A stretch of DNA of 64,000 nucleotides from Brachypodius melanocephalos (Eukaryota; Chordata; Aves; Passeriformes; Pycnonotidae): assembly GCA_013398615.1 (NCBI GenBank), contig VZSR01003803.1, positions 65,316,413-65,380,412 of the forward strand. Direction: 5' to 3'. The position numbers and the translations under genes were made by a program. Of the stretch, positions 22,717 through 35,262 are shown in pieces (the first letter of the stretch is position 1; each line of letters begins with the position of its first letter). The notes under the pieces were generated by a model, which saw only the letters and a list, made by a program, of their open reading frames with translations, was not told where the DNA came from and ran no database searches.

Positions 22717-24703
22717 TCAGTCTTGTTTCTGTTTCCACCTCCCATCTATCTAGATTCCAGTCTTTTGTGCTTATTGACTAACTCTTACTGTTGTATAGTG
22801 CCCAGCATAGGGCTGTCTCAATTCCAGCATTGTGCTTCAAACTCTAAAAGAAAATTGAGTAAGCAGTGACCAATTTTCTGCTCTCTGACACCAACTGGGT
22901 TAAAACTGGGTTAGGACTGTAAAGCTGTAGAAGCTCCAAGGAAGTCCTCTGAATCGATATTAGGATTTGATTTTGCACTGGTGACATTTCCTGGTTAAAA
23001 ACACTTGCCCAGTAGGGTCAGTAGGGTCTTCATCTAAAGGTGACATCCAGTGGAGCCTGGCAGTACCTTCAGGAGGCACTATGTGTCCAAGAATCCCTGC
23101 AGACCCAGGACCCAGGTGCTTTCATCCCTGACAGGGCCTGCATTTATCTTCCAAATTATAGATGGCACCTTTGCTGGTGCCTGAGTGAACAGCAGAGACT
23201 GATGCTGAGCACTAGTATGTGCCAGCTCCAAAATACCTTTCAACTGAATGTAATGGGAACAAAAAAGTTATTGTGTCTTGCCTTCCTCAAAAAGTCAGAC
23301 ACAATACAAGTTCTTAAAGTTCCTGATGTCAATTAAAATATATTTTTGAAGGCTACCAGTGAATGAAAAGATTGTTAAGTTTGCTGTGACCTTCTAGATA
23401 CTGAATATCCTCTGAAAAGCCTTGCAGTAGATGAAGGTGATTTCTTTAGAAATATTCCTCATTCGTTTTATGCTCTAGAAAGGAGAAGTGCAAAACCAAT
23501 TTGACTAATTACAAAGAGATTTCCTTTTCTTCTTTATCTGCAAGGAGAGATAAGGTTTCAAAAGAAAAAAACTCCCTTGTTTTTGATCTACATTTTCACA
23601 CAGTGAAAATTAGTGGAGTTATTCTGATCTACCTGATACACAACAACTTTTGTTTTACTTTTTCATTCACAAACGTATTTACTTCCCAAAAGATAACGGG
23701 GAGGCTACAGGAGTGGTTTTGGTGAGAAGCTGCCAGAAGTTTCCTCCATGTATGGCAGGGCCAATGCCAGGGGGCTCCAAGTAGGGCTAAACCCTATCAG
23801 CTCCCTGATGGAGTTTAGGAAGGGAGGACTGGGCTACATGAAGGATGGGAATATAATTTTGTTCAGTAATTCTCCTGCCTGGACTGCATAGGTAGGTTTG
23901 CAATCAGTGATGCTCTCTAGTAGGAGGGTGGTTGAGCAACAGAGACTCTGCTAGTAGGTATTCTCCAGGGCATTTTATTTTCCCCAGTTCTAGGAAGGGG
24001 AGAATGTATCAGAGAATGCTCAGGGCTGGTAAAGCTATATGAAATGCCTTTGGATTGGATGTTTTTCCTTTTAAAAGAGAAAAGAAACATTAATTTGTAT
24101 TTTCTGATGTATTTTTGTAAAGGCTTTCAATTGCCAAGCTGGCCTATTTGTCTTTTCCCTTTTCCTTCCTTTGTTTAACTATTTTTTTTTTTAAACTATG
24201 AACTGAGTCTGGGATAATGAGGTTGTGTACAAAATGTCTGGTGAATGGCTGTGCAGCATGGGAATAATTAACACACAGAGCCTGCCTGTGTGACTGCACT
24301 GTACACCACGCTCCTGCATGCAAACCCAGCTGCAGAAGGGATTTCCAAAGAAAGAGCACTGATCAGCAAAGATCCAGGTCTGTAAAAGTCACTGGGATGT
24401 AGAGCAAGCCATTGCCATGAAAGCTTGCATATCCTGTAGCTCTGTTTAGATGAGCAGTTCCATATGTTTCCATGGAGTCGCTCTTGAAAGTCAAATTAAG
24501 TATATGAAGGCATTTCCCTAAGCTGTGTTAAACTTTCCTTAATTGTAATGACCAAGTTATGAATATTACTCCAACAAAGACATATACCTAAGCAAGGGGA
24601 TATTTTCTCATGTCTAAGACAAAATAAGGTCAATTTTCTTCCTTTCCCTTCTGAATATTTTCTCCTTAACTGTCTGAAAGAGATCACTTGCTTTTCTGGG
24701 CAG
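22717..24703. other. anonymous sequence with two tiny duplications
   Basis: AACTGGGTTA repeats twice near 22894-22915 and CAGTAGGGT twice at 23010-23027. No gene or mobile element was recognised. Confidence 0.6.
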
Positions 24704-24805
24704 TGGTAGTGAGGGAAACAGTCAGCTCTGATGTTGTTGGAGTTATTGGCGGGCTGTGGCTGTGCCTGAAGTGGGCCAAAGCATCCCAGAAGGGGGCCTG
24801 TACAG
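24704..24805 (+). other. possible internal exon, 102 nt (unidentified)
   Basis: The acceptor CACTTGCTTTTCTGGGCAG ends at 24703 and a consensus-like donor CTGTACAG|GTAAGG begins at 24806. One frame is open throughout (two bases, 33 codons, one base); the other frames stop early. The peptide has a hydrophobic run, DVVGVIGGLWLCLKWA, that could be part of a membrane helix. The block is GC-richer than its flanks. Its exit phase fits the candidate at 56319-56407. I recognise no family. A non-coding RNA exon or chance are equally possible. Confidence 0.22.
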
Positions 24806-27788
24806 GTAAGGTATTTCCCCTAAATGTCAGTGTAAACTGGCTTTCTAGAATAAAGGCATCATAATACTTCTGGACTGATATTTAGTTTTAGAAAATAAGT
24901 TTCAAAGAAGAGAAAATATTGTGGTGTTTTTTTCCCCAGTGCTGCAGTGTTACCTGCCATTAATTGTTTAAAGCCACAGAACCCCTGGAAGTGAGTGACT
25001 GTGCTAGCAGCTCTCAGGGAGACAGGAGTGTCATGCTCTTCCTAGCTTTGTAATACATGCAAGCAAGAGCAGATATATTGTCTTGACCCTGAGATTCACC
25101 AGTCATCTGATAAAGACTCCAAATACTCCTGCAGAGAGCATTTTATGTGATGAAGTGTTCCTAAATCACCACAGACTGCTGATTTGAATACACAAAAAGT
25201 GAAGCGGAGGTAGCAAGTCTGGTAGAGTATCTTAACTGGGAGTGGGGGTCCTGCACACTCAGGGCTCAGAGAAGCCATGTGGTCTCCCACTGATCACCTA
25301 CAAATCCACCTGTGCCTGAGTGGGGCATGAGACATTTGCATCAGTGCCAGCCATGCCAGCATTTTCAGAGTAAAATTAAACATGAAGTGAAATGCTTCTA
25401 GAGCCATCATTAAGAGAAACAGAGGAGCTGGATATTTTCATTAATACTGCAAAGTATCTTGCAGACTATAGTATCTGCTCCAGGGAAGGTTTTCTCTCCT
25501 CCCTGGCAGGATTACCAATGCACCCTCTGCTGCAGCAGTGAGTGGAGCAAACAGATCTCAGAGGGCGGGTGTGGAGCTCCATGGCATGTTAGGTGTCTCA
25601 AAAATAGGCTCAAATATTTTATTCTCTTTCTGCTCCCATTTGATGCTATTTATGTTAAGACAAATCTGGATGTACGATGTTGTAAATAATTGAAGAGCTA
25701 CAGTCCCTTAAAGTGTTTTCTGCATTGCACTCACAGCCATTTGGAATTTCAATACGAGAATTGTCAAAATGGCTGCAGTGTCCTTATTTTAGATGTGGTA
25801 GGAAGAGAGAACATCAAGCACAGTCCAGCTAAAGAGGGAAATAGAAATGCTGTCAGATGAAAATGATGCTGTCTGAGATCTGCATTGTCAGAAATACCTT
25901 AGGCACCTCCTTAAGGTAACTTAGGAAAGGAGGCCTAGACAGAGGGAATAAGTAACTGTATCCTTAATTCATACCTATCTTTTGTGGCTCAGAATAAGAA
26001 CTACTTCCAAGGTACCTGGTAGCAGTCCTGGGGTTGCTGTGTCATACAGCACTCCCATCCTCCCTGAGCCTCTGGAACACCTCTGGTGCAGGGCAGCAAT
26101 ATCCCAGTCCAAACCATTCTCATCCTCCTGATTGCTGTTTGCACTGTGGTTTTACCTAGGAGCCTTGGCTGTGTGTCATAGACTCGCAGTACCAAATGGT
26201 GGTAAAACTAAAATAGAGAGTTCTATTTCCAGGCTTGAAGTTTTTATATACACGAAGAGACAGTCAGGAGGAGGTGGAGAGGCAGAAGTGGGCAATGCCC
26301 AGCTGGACTAGCACCATAATTTCTCCCACAGTTTGAGTGCAGTGGGAAGCTCTTGCTCCTGGGCTTTACTTGTGAAGGCTGTGAAAGAAGATTGTGTGAA
26401 GACTCAGCGAGCTGGTTTACCCTGAGTAGGCTAACAGTGATTTCCAACTCAGCTTGCTTACAATAAATGTGAAAGATATGGTTGTCTTGCAGAAGCAGCA
26501 AGCATGGCCTGAATGAACACCTTTTCTCAGACTTTGGTTTTCCCAAGGCTGTGGCCAAGACATGGATGCTCTTCCTCTCCTGAGATCTCTGCCTCCTTCC
26601 TATACGCGTTGTCCCTCTCACTTTGTGTTTTCTTTTGAGTGTGCAATGTAGCCCTTCCCCATTAAGCAGTGTACATGAATAATTTGTGGTGCCCAAGCAC
26701 AAGATCTTGGTGTGGCATCAAGGATTTCTCTAGCATTTTTTTTGCCTGTGTGATGTGGCTGGTGCACAAGGATTGTGCACATTTTCCCAGGACCAGAGCA
26801 CAACTAAGAGCCATGGAGTGGTCTTCAGCCCCAGGAGGTACCGAGGCCACTGCAGATTTTTAAAAGACCTTCCTCTGACAAAAAGTCCTTTTTTTTGGTG
26901 CCAAATATTTCCTGCATTTTTTACCAAATTTGAACTTGTTTTCTCAAAGAAAATCGCTAGCCTCTTTAAATTCAATTTGTGCTTACAAGAGATGTGTGAA
27001 ACATATTAGGCAATGAGAGAAGCTAAATCGGTGTAGGGATAGATTGTTCAAGGGACTAAAGTTCTAACTATAAATTATTTAAAACACTGAATTTGAATTT
27101 ACAATATCCCTTTAAATCATCCTCTGTATTCCATAATTGGAGGTAAGACTTCCAGAGTTATTCAGCCTACTGCCCTGTGCTAGCTTCTTTCTTTCCTTTA
27201 CTTGCTAGCTAAGTACCTGACAGCTTTCACTTCCTCTCTGATCATGCTGCATTTTAAGCTCCCTTTAGGTGGACTTTAAACACTCCAAACGTGAGTTCAC
27301 AATATTCTTCTGTAAGGAGAGACCCTCTTCTGGTTTTTACAAGCATTATATGGTTAGCTCCATCCAGAAAAAGGTACGCAAGGAAAAGTGCGTGCTTTAT
27401 TCACTGTGTTGTGTGAGACTCTCCTGCCAGCATCCTGGCTTGATTCAATACCGTGTGGAGGACTGCTGCTGTGCTCCTCATCTTTCACTTGAAAGGGGAA
27501 TGTGGATACAGAGAGAGCCATGTTCACAGTGTCATCTTCCTTATCCCTGTAGTAAATTGGGCTGGCTCTGAAAAAGAGGCTATTTTTCCTTATCAAATGT
27601 GAGTGTTAGGATCCAAGGCTCTGCTTGCTGCCTTGGAGAGGCTTTCAGTCTGCTACTGAAAGTGCTAAATCCTACACTTCTGCTAACTGGTTGGAGGAAG
27701 CACCATCCCCCAACTGTGTGGGTTTCAAAAGTGATTTAATATATTTTTAAGTGCTTTAACACTTTCCCTTGTATGTGATGGGCAATCT
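24806..27788. other. anonymous sequence
   Basis: Overlapping frames at 26244-26702 (152 codons, minus) and 26618-27009 match no known protein. A good acceptor ending at 24939 and GTGAGT at 24991 bound 51 nt, too short to support. No repeats recognised. Confidence 0.6.
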
Positions 27789-28567
27789 CTAAGCTTGGAT
27801 GTTGGACAAATTACCAATAAAAGCCGCTGCTTCTGTTGAAAAGAAAACCTCATGTGGCTTCTTGTGCAGACGTTGTATTTGTAAATCACTCAAGGCACAT
27901 GACCTCTTAACCATATCTTGTTTCCAACTTGCAAAATGATGTAAAGTGATTGGACTCCCTGCACTCACCAGCACTCTCCCCCCTTCTCTCCTCTGTGTGA
28001 TTTCCCTTCCCCCGAGTTGCTCTGCCAGAGTAAGCCCAGCTTGCAGCAGCCTTTTCCAGCTGAGGGGCAGCAGGTGCAGAGTGGCTTCATGCGCTCCTTG
28101 CTCCCACCAAGGGCACGGTCGGTGACATATTCCTGCCTCCATCATGGACAGGGACTTTGGCAGTGGGAAAAAGCAAACCCTTTGCATTCCCTGGGACATC
28201 AGTGAAGTCATGGATGAAATGGAAGAGGAGCAGTTCTGCCCGTGAGTAAATAATACTCTTGATTTGGTAGCTGCTTTCCCTGCTGGCAGAGGATTGATTC
28301 TTGGTGCTGAGAGCTGCTGCTGCATGGCGTGGGGACAGACTGAGGTCCGTGTGTCCCTCAGCAGGGCAGGAGTGCCTGCAGCTGCTGCCCTCCAGCCCCT
28401 CAGAGAGTGACCTGGGTAGAGGACAGCCACAGGGTGGGTACCCCTTGTGCACCCCTTCACAGGGGGCTGTGAAGTTTCTGGGAGCAACTGAAAGAGAACC
28501 TAGATGCATTTCTGAAAGAGAAGGCAACTTCAGGCAAGCTCACATGCTAATGCATGTAATTTTTTAA
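27789..28567. other. less AT-rich island with the longest open frame of the window
   Basis: A minus-strand frame of 232 codons spans 27789-28487. It is overlapped by a minus frame of 146 codons and plus frames of 62-88 codons. The 232-residue product has no recognisable domain or signal and a patchwork composition (Ser, Pro, Arg, His), as expected from non-coding DNA low in stops. The island is GC-richer than its surroundings and also contains the candidate first exon on the plus strand at 28144-28241. An anonymous gene cannot be excluded, but nothing positively supports the long frame. Confidence 0.3.
28144..28241 (+). other. possible first coding exon, 98 nt (unidentified)
   Basis: An ATG in a strong initiation context (A at -3, G at +4; CCATCATGG) opens 32 codons plus two bases and runs into a consensus donor TGCCC|GTGAGT at 28242. 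The short peptide begins MDRDFGSGKKQTLCIPWD and ends in an acidic stretch DEMEEEQF. Composition is even and not repeat-derived. An in-frame TGA lies 21 bases upstream, which limits the start to this ATG unless an acceptor sits in between. The opposite strand is also open here (232-codon frame). I do not recognise the peptide, and no next exon is evident downstream. Confidence 0.22.
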
Positions 28568-29117
28568 ACAGCAGTAGGAAAGTCTGTTTCTTTCTTCTCC
28601 TAAGAGGTTAAAAGTCCTGCCCACAATAACAGAGCAAGAGTACTTGCTTCTACCTAGATACTGTGTCTTTTTCTGTTGAAGACCTGGATATGCAGCTGCA
28701 AAAAACTGCAGCAAAGAGGTTAGGTTTGGAGAGATGAGAGAAGGATTGGCATAAAAAATATATATGTTGACAGGATTTTAGGCTAGCATGGTGACAGTGC
28801 CAAAATTTGCTTCAGTTTTAATCTTTGATAAGATGAACAATTCTGGCTGAATTTCAATACTAATTGAGGGTGTCTCTTTTGATCATCGTACACACAGCAG
28901 ACTTCAGGACAATCTTTAGAAGTACTTAACAATGTACAAAGATATTCAGATGTCCTTCATAATCAATAATATGGACATAAAAAATCAGATTTTTAAATTG
29001 GAAAGGATGTTTTTCTGAAACAAAAGCTGTCAGGTGAAAACCTGAATCTCACAACACTTACAGATCTCCAATTCCCTTCTGCCTGACCAGGCTTCCCTCA
29101 CTCCTAATGGGAGCTGG

Positions 29118-29157
29118 GGTACAAAGCTGTGTTGGATGGTACAAAGCTGTGTTGGAT
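29118..29157. repeat. perfect tandem duplication, 20 bp x 2
   Basis: The unit GGTACAAAGCTGTGTTGGAT is repeated without mismatch at 29118-29137 and 29138-29157. Confidence 0.95.
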
Positions 29158-29669
29158 CCACCTGCTCCTTGATCCCTTCGTCTTTGTAGACTAAAAAGGG
29201 TTTAATGGGGAGGAAGTTCTGGGTTTGGGAAGGGAAGAAGGAGGAGGAAGGACTTCTTTTGGAAGGCTATGCATTGGCTGATGTGCTGCTGTACCATTGT
29301 CCAGTCTTGGTCTTTCAGCCATGGCTGTATTAACTGCACTGCAATGTTTCTGTTTCTTTCTTTCTTTCAAGGGAATGGGGAGAATTAAATCCCTTTTTCT
29401 CATCCAAGTTATTCCTCTGAGCCAAGATCATGCACTCAGGTTTGGCAGATACACTTGGACATGTGCCCCTGCCTATTTTTTTGTAAGGCATCCTATGCTT
29501 TCCTGATCTGGGGAATGTGGAGTGAATCTTTATCCCTCAGGAGTAAGTAAAGAGATGTAAATTATACCAGCTTATTCTCAGGGGCTTATTATAGGCAGGT
29601 AGCCCAGACATTGCAAGGGCACTGGTCACAACTTCTTTTCCTGCCTATCACACAGTATTGCCAGGCATG

Positions 29670-29681
29670 TATATATATATT

Positions 29682-29712
<31 letters not shown>

Positions 29713-29730
29713 GTGTATATATATATATAT
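29670..29730. repeat. compound (TA)n microsatellite
   Basis: About 60 bases of alternating T/A with three G interruptions (ATGTATAT, ATGTGTATAT) and one TTT. Translated frames across it (IYIYIY) are artefacts. Confidence 0.95.
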
Positions 29731-32700
29731 GAGGGAATGTATGCCAACATAGATCTGGGTTGCATTACCCCATTAATCAGCCCCTCTGTCAAGTCTTATT
29801 GGAATAAGAGGCTTGGGAGCTATCCCACACTTCCACTGATCCTGGGGCTTAGGCTTTCCCATAGGCACAGGTTAGAGCTGCCCTGGTTGCTGCCATCCCC
29901 CTAGTCTGAGCTTAGTGCTTTGCTGATGCACACAAAGAAATAGGTGAATTTTTGAGAAAAAAGAAAAAAAAATGACTACCACTCAGCCTTTTCTTTCATT
30001 TACTTGAGGAATCAATAGGAAAAGGAATGAGATAGCACAAACCACATCAGCTTCTCGCAAGAATTGTTACACTTCTGCTGTTATAAAGAGCAAAATAAAA
30101 ACTTGTAAATGGCATCATATAAAGGAAGACAACGAATTAGGGGAGTGTGGATATATGACAGTGAACAGTGTCCATTTCTTATCATAATAGTGTCTCCTCA
30201 CTATTGTTACCAGTTTAGTCTCAGCTAAAATAAATCTTGAAGTATCATTTCTGTTTCTATATGGGGCATGCTTCCACCCTCCCTCCATAACACAATGTGC
30301 AGTGTCCATTCAAATGGCTACTAATGGTTGAAAATAGTTGGCCCTAATGAGGTACATAATAAACCATTGTACAGATATAATTTTCTTTTGCAATCATGTG
30401 GATACCCCACCTGTGGAGGTCAGCTTCACTTGGTGAAAGAAGCATGGGGAATGAAAGTTTAGGGGATTCAGTAAACTTTGAAAACTCTTTCCATGGCTTT
30501 TCTTACAAACATACCACATACTGAAATAACATCAGATAGAGTTGCTTTTGACTCCTGTTCTGCAGTGCCTACACCTTTCAGGATAAAGCATATTAAGATG
30601 CTGAAGTGATTTTAATCTTCCACTTTACTCAGTTTCATGGTTTATTGTTTTTAAGCTGGAGATAAGTATTTTTATACTAATCAGTCTAACCCTCTTTGAG
30701 GTCACTGTTGGTAGGATGAACTTTGGCAGTGACATGGCTTGTTCTGTCAGTTCTAGGATAAGTATTATTCATTTAATATGTGAATAGAAACACAGCAGCT
30801 GGCTGACCTTCACATTAGGAGGTAAATGATTTGTTAGCTGTCTGTGAAGCCTTTGAATCACTGAGATTCTTGCTCCATTTGCGCTGAAAGCTTCCAGCAG
30901 ATTTTTTTGATGGATTTCAGGGTGGTGGAGAAGCAGTTCAGTGAGCAGTGGAACCAGTCTGATGCTTTGATTCCCTGAAGATTTATGTCTTGAGGTTGAG
31001 CCACCATGCATACACTGGTTCATCTTGGGTGGCTGTCATTTCTCTACCTCACTTCCTCTTCCCATTAATCATGTTCTAACTAAACTCCCTGATTCTCCTG
31101 CTACTCTGTCAAATAACCTTGAAATCGGCCAGCAGCTTCACAAGCTATTAGGAATGACAGGTAGACATATAGATAGCAATATTAGGTAAACATAGTAGAA
31201 CACAGTAGATCTATAGAGAAATCTCTAAAACAGGTAACTTTCAGTTTCAGCATTTTACGCTGGAGGGGAAGAATATGTTGTGTCCAGACCAAGCCCTAAG
31301 AAGTGGTATGTACCTTCAATTCCTATTAAATTCTACATAAACTTTCAGGCTCCCATCAGAGATTTGGATCTGGCTATGACTTCCTCCAGAATTGAGGCAG
31401 GTAGTCTAACAGCTTATATTGTAATATGATAAATTAATCTGAGGGAGAAAACCCAGCAACTCCACTTGATTAAACACCTCAGAACTGTAGTGACCCCAGC
31501 TGTATGTTAGATGCTGTGCAGTCTTGCATTTGGTAATAAGAATTTCTGGAGCTTATTCAACCATTTTCTTTCTCACTTTGATACAGATGCTATAAAATGC
31601 CTAAAGCAAAAAGAGCTTCACCTTGCAATATTCTGTCACAAGTATGACAGACTTGAGATCACAGCTGCAGGATGAACACCATTTTATTTAAGGAGGTAGA
31701 ATGTGCATTCCTGAACCCCTCCAGTAATAATCCCTCACCTATCAGCAGTAATTAGCTACTGCACAGCTAGCTCGAAGCAGAGTTTCTTTGTGCAATTGTG
31801 TAAGGTCCTTGAGTTTGGGGTCAGGTGCCCAGCCATGGCTGATGGTCAGCAGGAGGTCAGGAAGGAAGGTGGGAGAGAGGGAGGCTTCTGGTGAGATGGT
31901 TTGTGCCCACCCAGGGGACTGTGGGGCTGTTCCTGTGGTGGCAGAAGGGGTGCCTGGGGCTCAGGCAGCAGGTCTTGGAGGAAAGAGAGATGTTTTGGCT
32001 CAGCTGTGCCTGGGACTGGAGGGAAGAAGGCTGAGAGGCAGCAAGAAGCATTTTATGTTTTGATGTGCAGTATGTTGCTCTGCAGCTTCTGCTCATCTAA
32101 AGCTGAAGGTCACCTTAGATTCAAGAGTGCTTTGGATTTGGGTCAATACAGGAATTGTCTCATCTTTCCGCAGAGCATTGGTGGTTACATTAACCAGCTG
32201 GGGCTTTGTCTGAGAGGCTGCATTTTGCTGCAAGCCCTGCTTGTGCCGCAGAGATATTGAGCCTGGTTTGGAAGCTGCAGGAATGGGCGTTACTCAGAAC
32301 TTGTGGCATTTGGGTTCTGCTACCACAGTTAGTGTGCTGATGCCCACTTCAGTCCCATGCAGTAGTATTTTCTTTTTAAAGAAGAAGAGACTGCTTGTGA
32401 GTTTGTTGAGGCAGGCAGGGTGCAGTGATAAGATGGTAGAAATAGGACCTGACATCCTTTCCTATGGTCAGGTGGGTTGCTATGGTGTTTAGAACTAAAA
32501 TGAAACAGAGAAGGAAGAGTGGATCTAAGGCTGCAAACTTTAATTGTTTAAAATCATTCTAATAGCATAGACAGCTCTACAAAAGCCCTGGTATTCATGA
32601 CTTACTATTTTTCACTAAGTTTGATATTATTAGCTTTTTAGAAAATAAAGGCCTGAGGTGCTCCTCCATTCTTTTAGCTGGAGAAAAATTCTAATTAATT

Positions 32701-35198
32701 TTACCTCTCAGTCAACTGTTAATTCCAAATCCACTGAAAAGCTTTTGATTAACTAAAATATATGTCCTTTATTAAACAAATTAGAGCCATTCAAGAAGCA
32801 CATGAGAAATTTGTAAATCCACTATTAGATGTAACTTACTGATGATTTTACAATAAGAAGCCAATTTGCCAGGAAGAGGAGACCATTTATGTTTCAGTGG
32901 GACTGGGCATACTCAGAGGTGTAGCATCACATCCCAACATACAGTGAAGATAAGCAGCTGTACTGCTCAGGATGTTCCTAATTGTTTGTTTCCTGTATGA
33001 AAAATCTGCTTCTTGTATCTTGACATTCAGAAATGTTAAAATATGAGTTAAGAGTAAATAAGCTGAACTGCATTTAGTCACTGCACCAGCGCTCTCAATA
33101 AGACCTGACCTTAACTCAATTAAGAAGAAATTATTTTCAAAGTGATAGAAACTAAGTGGCACAGTAGAGGCTATTAGGTTGCAAATTATTATGTATGAGG
33201 GATCTGCAGTAATTGTCAATGGTTCTTAATATATAGCAAAAGTGAAGTCATTCAAGCCAGAGTGGTGCTAGGGCAGAGAGCACACGCAGATGCTTATGTA
33301 GGAACTGGCATGCAATAACATGTTACCTCAAAACTTGTTGTCTAAGCACTAAATTACTCTGAGGCTTTTTGAGGTATAAATGAGAGCATCTGCAGGAGAC
33401 TTCAATGAAGTTTACCTGCACTGACTTAAAAATGGGCTAGGATTAACTCTGCTGACTGCTGTGCATAAGCAGGCTATGGAATGGGAGCGGGACTCTGGAA
33501 GCAGCCAAGGAAAGCTGGAATCTGTTCTGCCAGCTGTCTTTGGGAAGTGGGGAGGTGCAAGGGATTCAGGTTTCCCTTGGGAAGGGAATTGCAGATGTGA
33601 CTGAGCAGGGAATGCCCCTTGGATGAAGAAATGGCACAAAAATGCCTCTACTGTTGAACTCCTTGGTGTGAGGGAGCCAGGGACTGCCAGCACTGGTGCA
33701 AGCTGGCAGCTCATAATGCCTGAAAGGGTGCAAACCCCAACACCACCCAAATCAGGCTCCAAATGTTCTCTATTCTACGTCTCATTGCAGTGGAAGGTGC
33801 CACCATGTCCAACTCCATATCCAATCTGGCAGTGCAGCTTTAATTCATACATTTCATTTTCTGTGAGCAACACAAAGGGCCCGGAAAACTTGTCTGAATC
33901 TCCCACTGTTTCCTTCATACACTTCCTACTTTTCCTGTCTCATTTGGCATTTCTGTGCTTTCTCATAATGAGCATTCACAGAACAACAATAAAGAGGAAA
34001 TTTGGTGAAGAATAAAGGTAAATGTATTAAATCTAGCTAGCAGGGAGAAAGATGATGTGTGGTGCATCTATAATTTTGCCAATAACACTGGGACAGAAAT
34101 AGTGGTTTAGGGTTTGCAGTCAGTTTATGCATCTGCATTTCTTCTCTGCTGCTGTGCAATCAGACTAACAGCCACTGCAGAGACCATCAGTGGCAGCGAT
34201 TACATTATGACCTTTTAAAGCTTACTTTCAGAGTAAAGATTTTTATCCCATATTACCAATAATTGCTGACTGAGTTTAATACAATCCTCCCAGTGCACTG
34301 AAACTGCAGCATTTGTGATTTCCATGATTTAATAGATCAAGTGTTGTGGCTTTCAGGGAGACAAGCTGTTGTAACAGGATCTCTGCCATTTGGTGATTTC
34401 AAATTCCTACCAAGAGGCTCTGTATTTGCTGTGTGACTCCGCTGCCCCAATCTTGCAAACCACATCACCCTGCTGTAGTGCATAGCAATGTAAGGAGTGT
34501 AGCCAGAGACAAACTTCAAGGGTTTGTCAAAGCTTTGTGATAGTGAGACTCCTGTTTAGTTTTATCTTCAGCCAATCCGCGAGAGCAGAAAGCAAAAAGT
34601 GGTACCCACACTTCAGCCCACCATGGCATGTCCATCCCTGGCAGCTGTTTACTGCATGTGGCTCAACAGGTGTTTCGTGTGGCACCTGTAAAAGCCAAAG
34701 TACAGTGATCTATGTCTCTGTGCAAAAATGCTTTTGTGCACATCTTGGTCATTTGTGTGCCTGACTTTGGTCACATGTAGTGTGTTAGTTTGGACTCGTG
34801 ACGTATGTGTATGCCAGACAAAATCTGTCAGGCACAAAATAAAAGCACAATCAGGTCACCAGCTCAGTATAAAACAAGAAATTCCAGCACAGCGTTTTGG
34901 AACAGTCTAGAGGGGCTGAACTGAGATGTAGACTGTGTCTCACATATTTCTTGCTTCTTATTATAAGGAACACTATCATTAATAGAGTCTTAATAAGCAA
35001 TTTGCTTATAAACAATTGAAGATGCCACAGCAATTGCTAGATCATTTTCCCTGCTAACCTGAAAACATTTGGTAAGGCAGGCCTTGTACAGTTCCTGGGA
35101 CATTTTGTGGCTACTGGATCAGACCAATAGACACTTTGGCTCCTTCAGCAACAGCCTTCCTGCAGGCCTGCAGCTTAAAGAGCCTGTCTTCCAACGTA

Positions 35199-35262
35199 TA
35201 TGCACATACACACACGTGTGTGCAGGCACATACCTGCATGCACAGGTGTGTGCACATGTACC
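35199..35262. repeat. alternating purine-pyrimidine tract with palindrome
   Basis: Almost continuous CA/TG/GC steps. The segment CACACACGTGTGTG at 35209-35222 is a perfect 14-base palindrome centred on an E-box core CACGTG. This composition favours Z-DNA or a cruciform. It may be a microsatellite relic rather than a regulatory site. Confidence 0.75.

Larger units (their letters stand above)
28568..35198. other. anonymous sequence with small repeats
   Basis: Apart from the 20-bp duplication at 29118 and the TA repeat at 29670, I see nothing named. A less AT-rich patch at 31788-32270 and another at 33412-34015 (116 and 130 codons on opposite strands) give frames without similarity to known proteins. 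Confidence 0.6.

Noticed and set aside
24940..24990. 51-nt block with a strong acceptor and GTGAGT donor
   Set aside because: Only 16 codons, and its phase is incompatible with the 24704 candidate just upstream.
29589..29904. Tyr/Ile-rich frames of 67 and 97 codons
   Set aside because: Produced by the (TA)n microsatellite.
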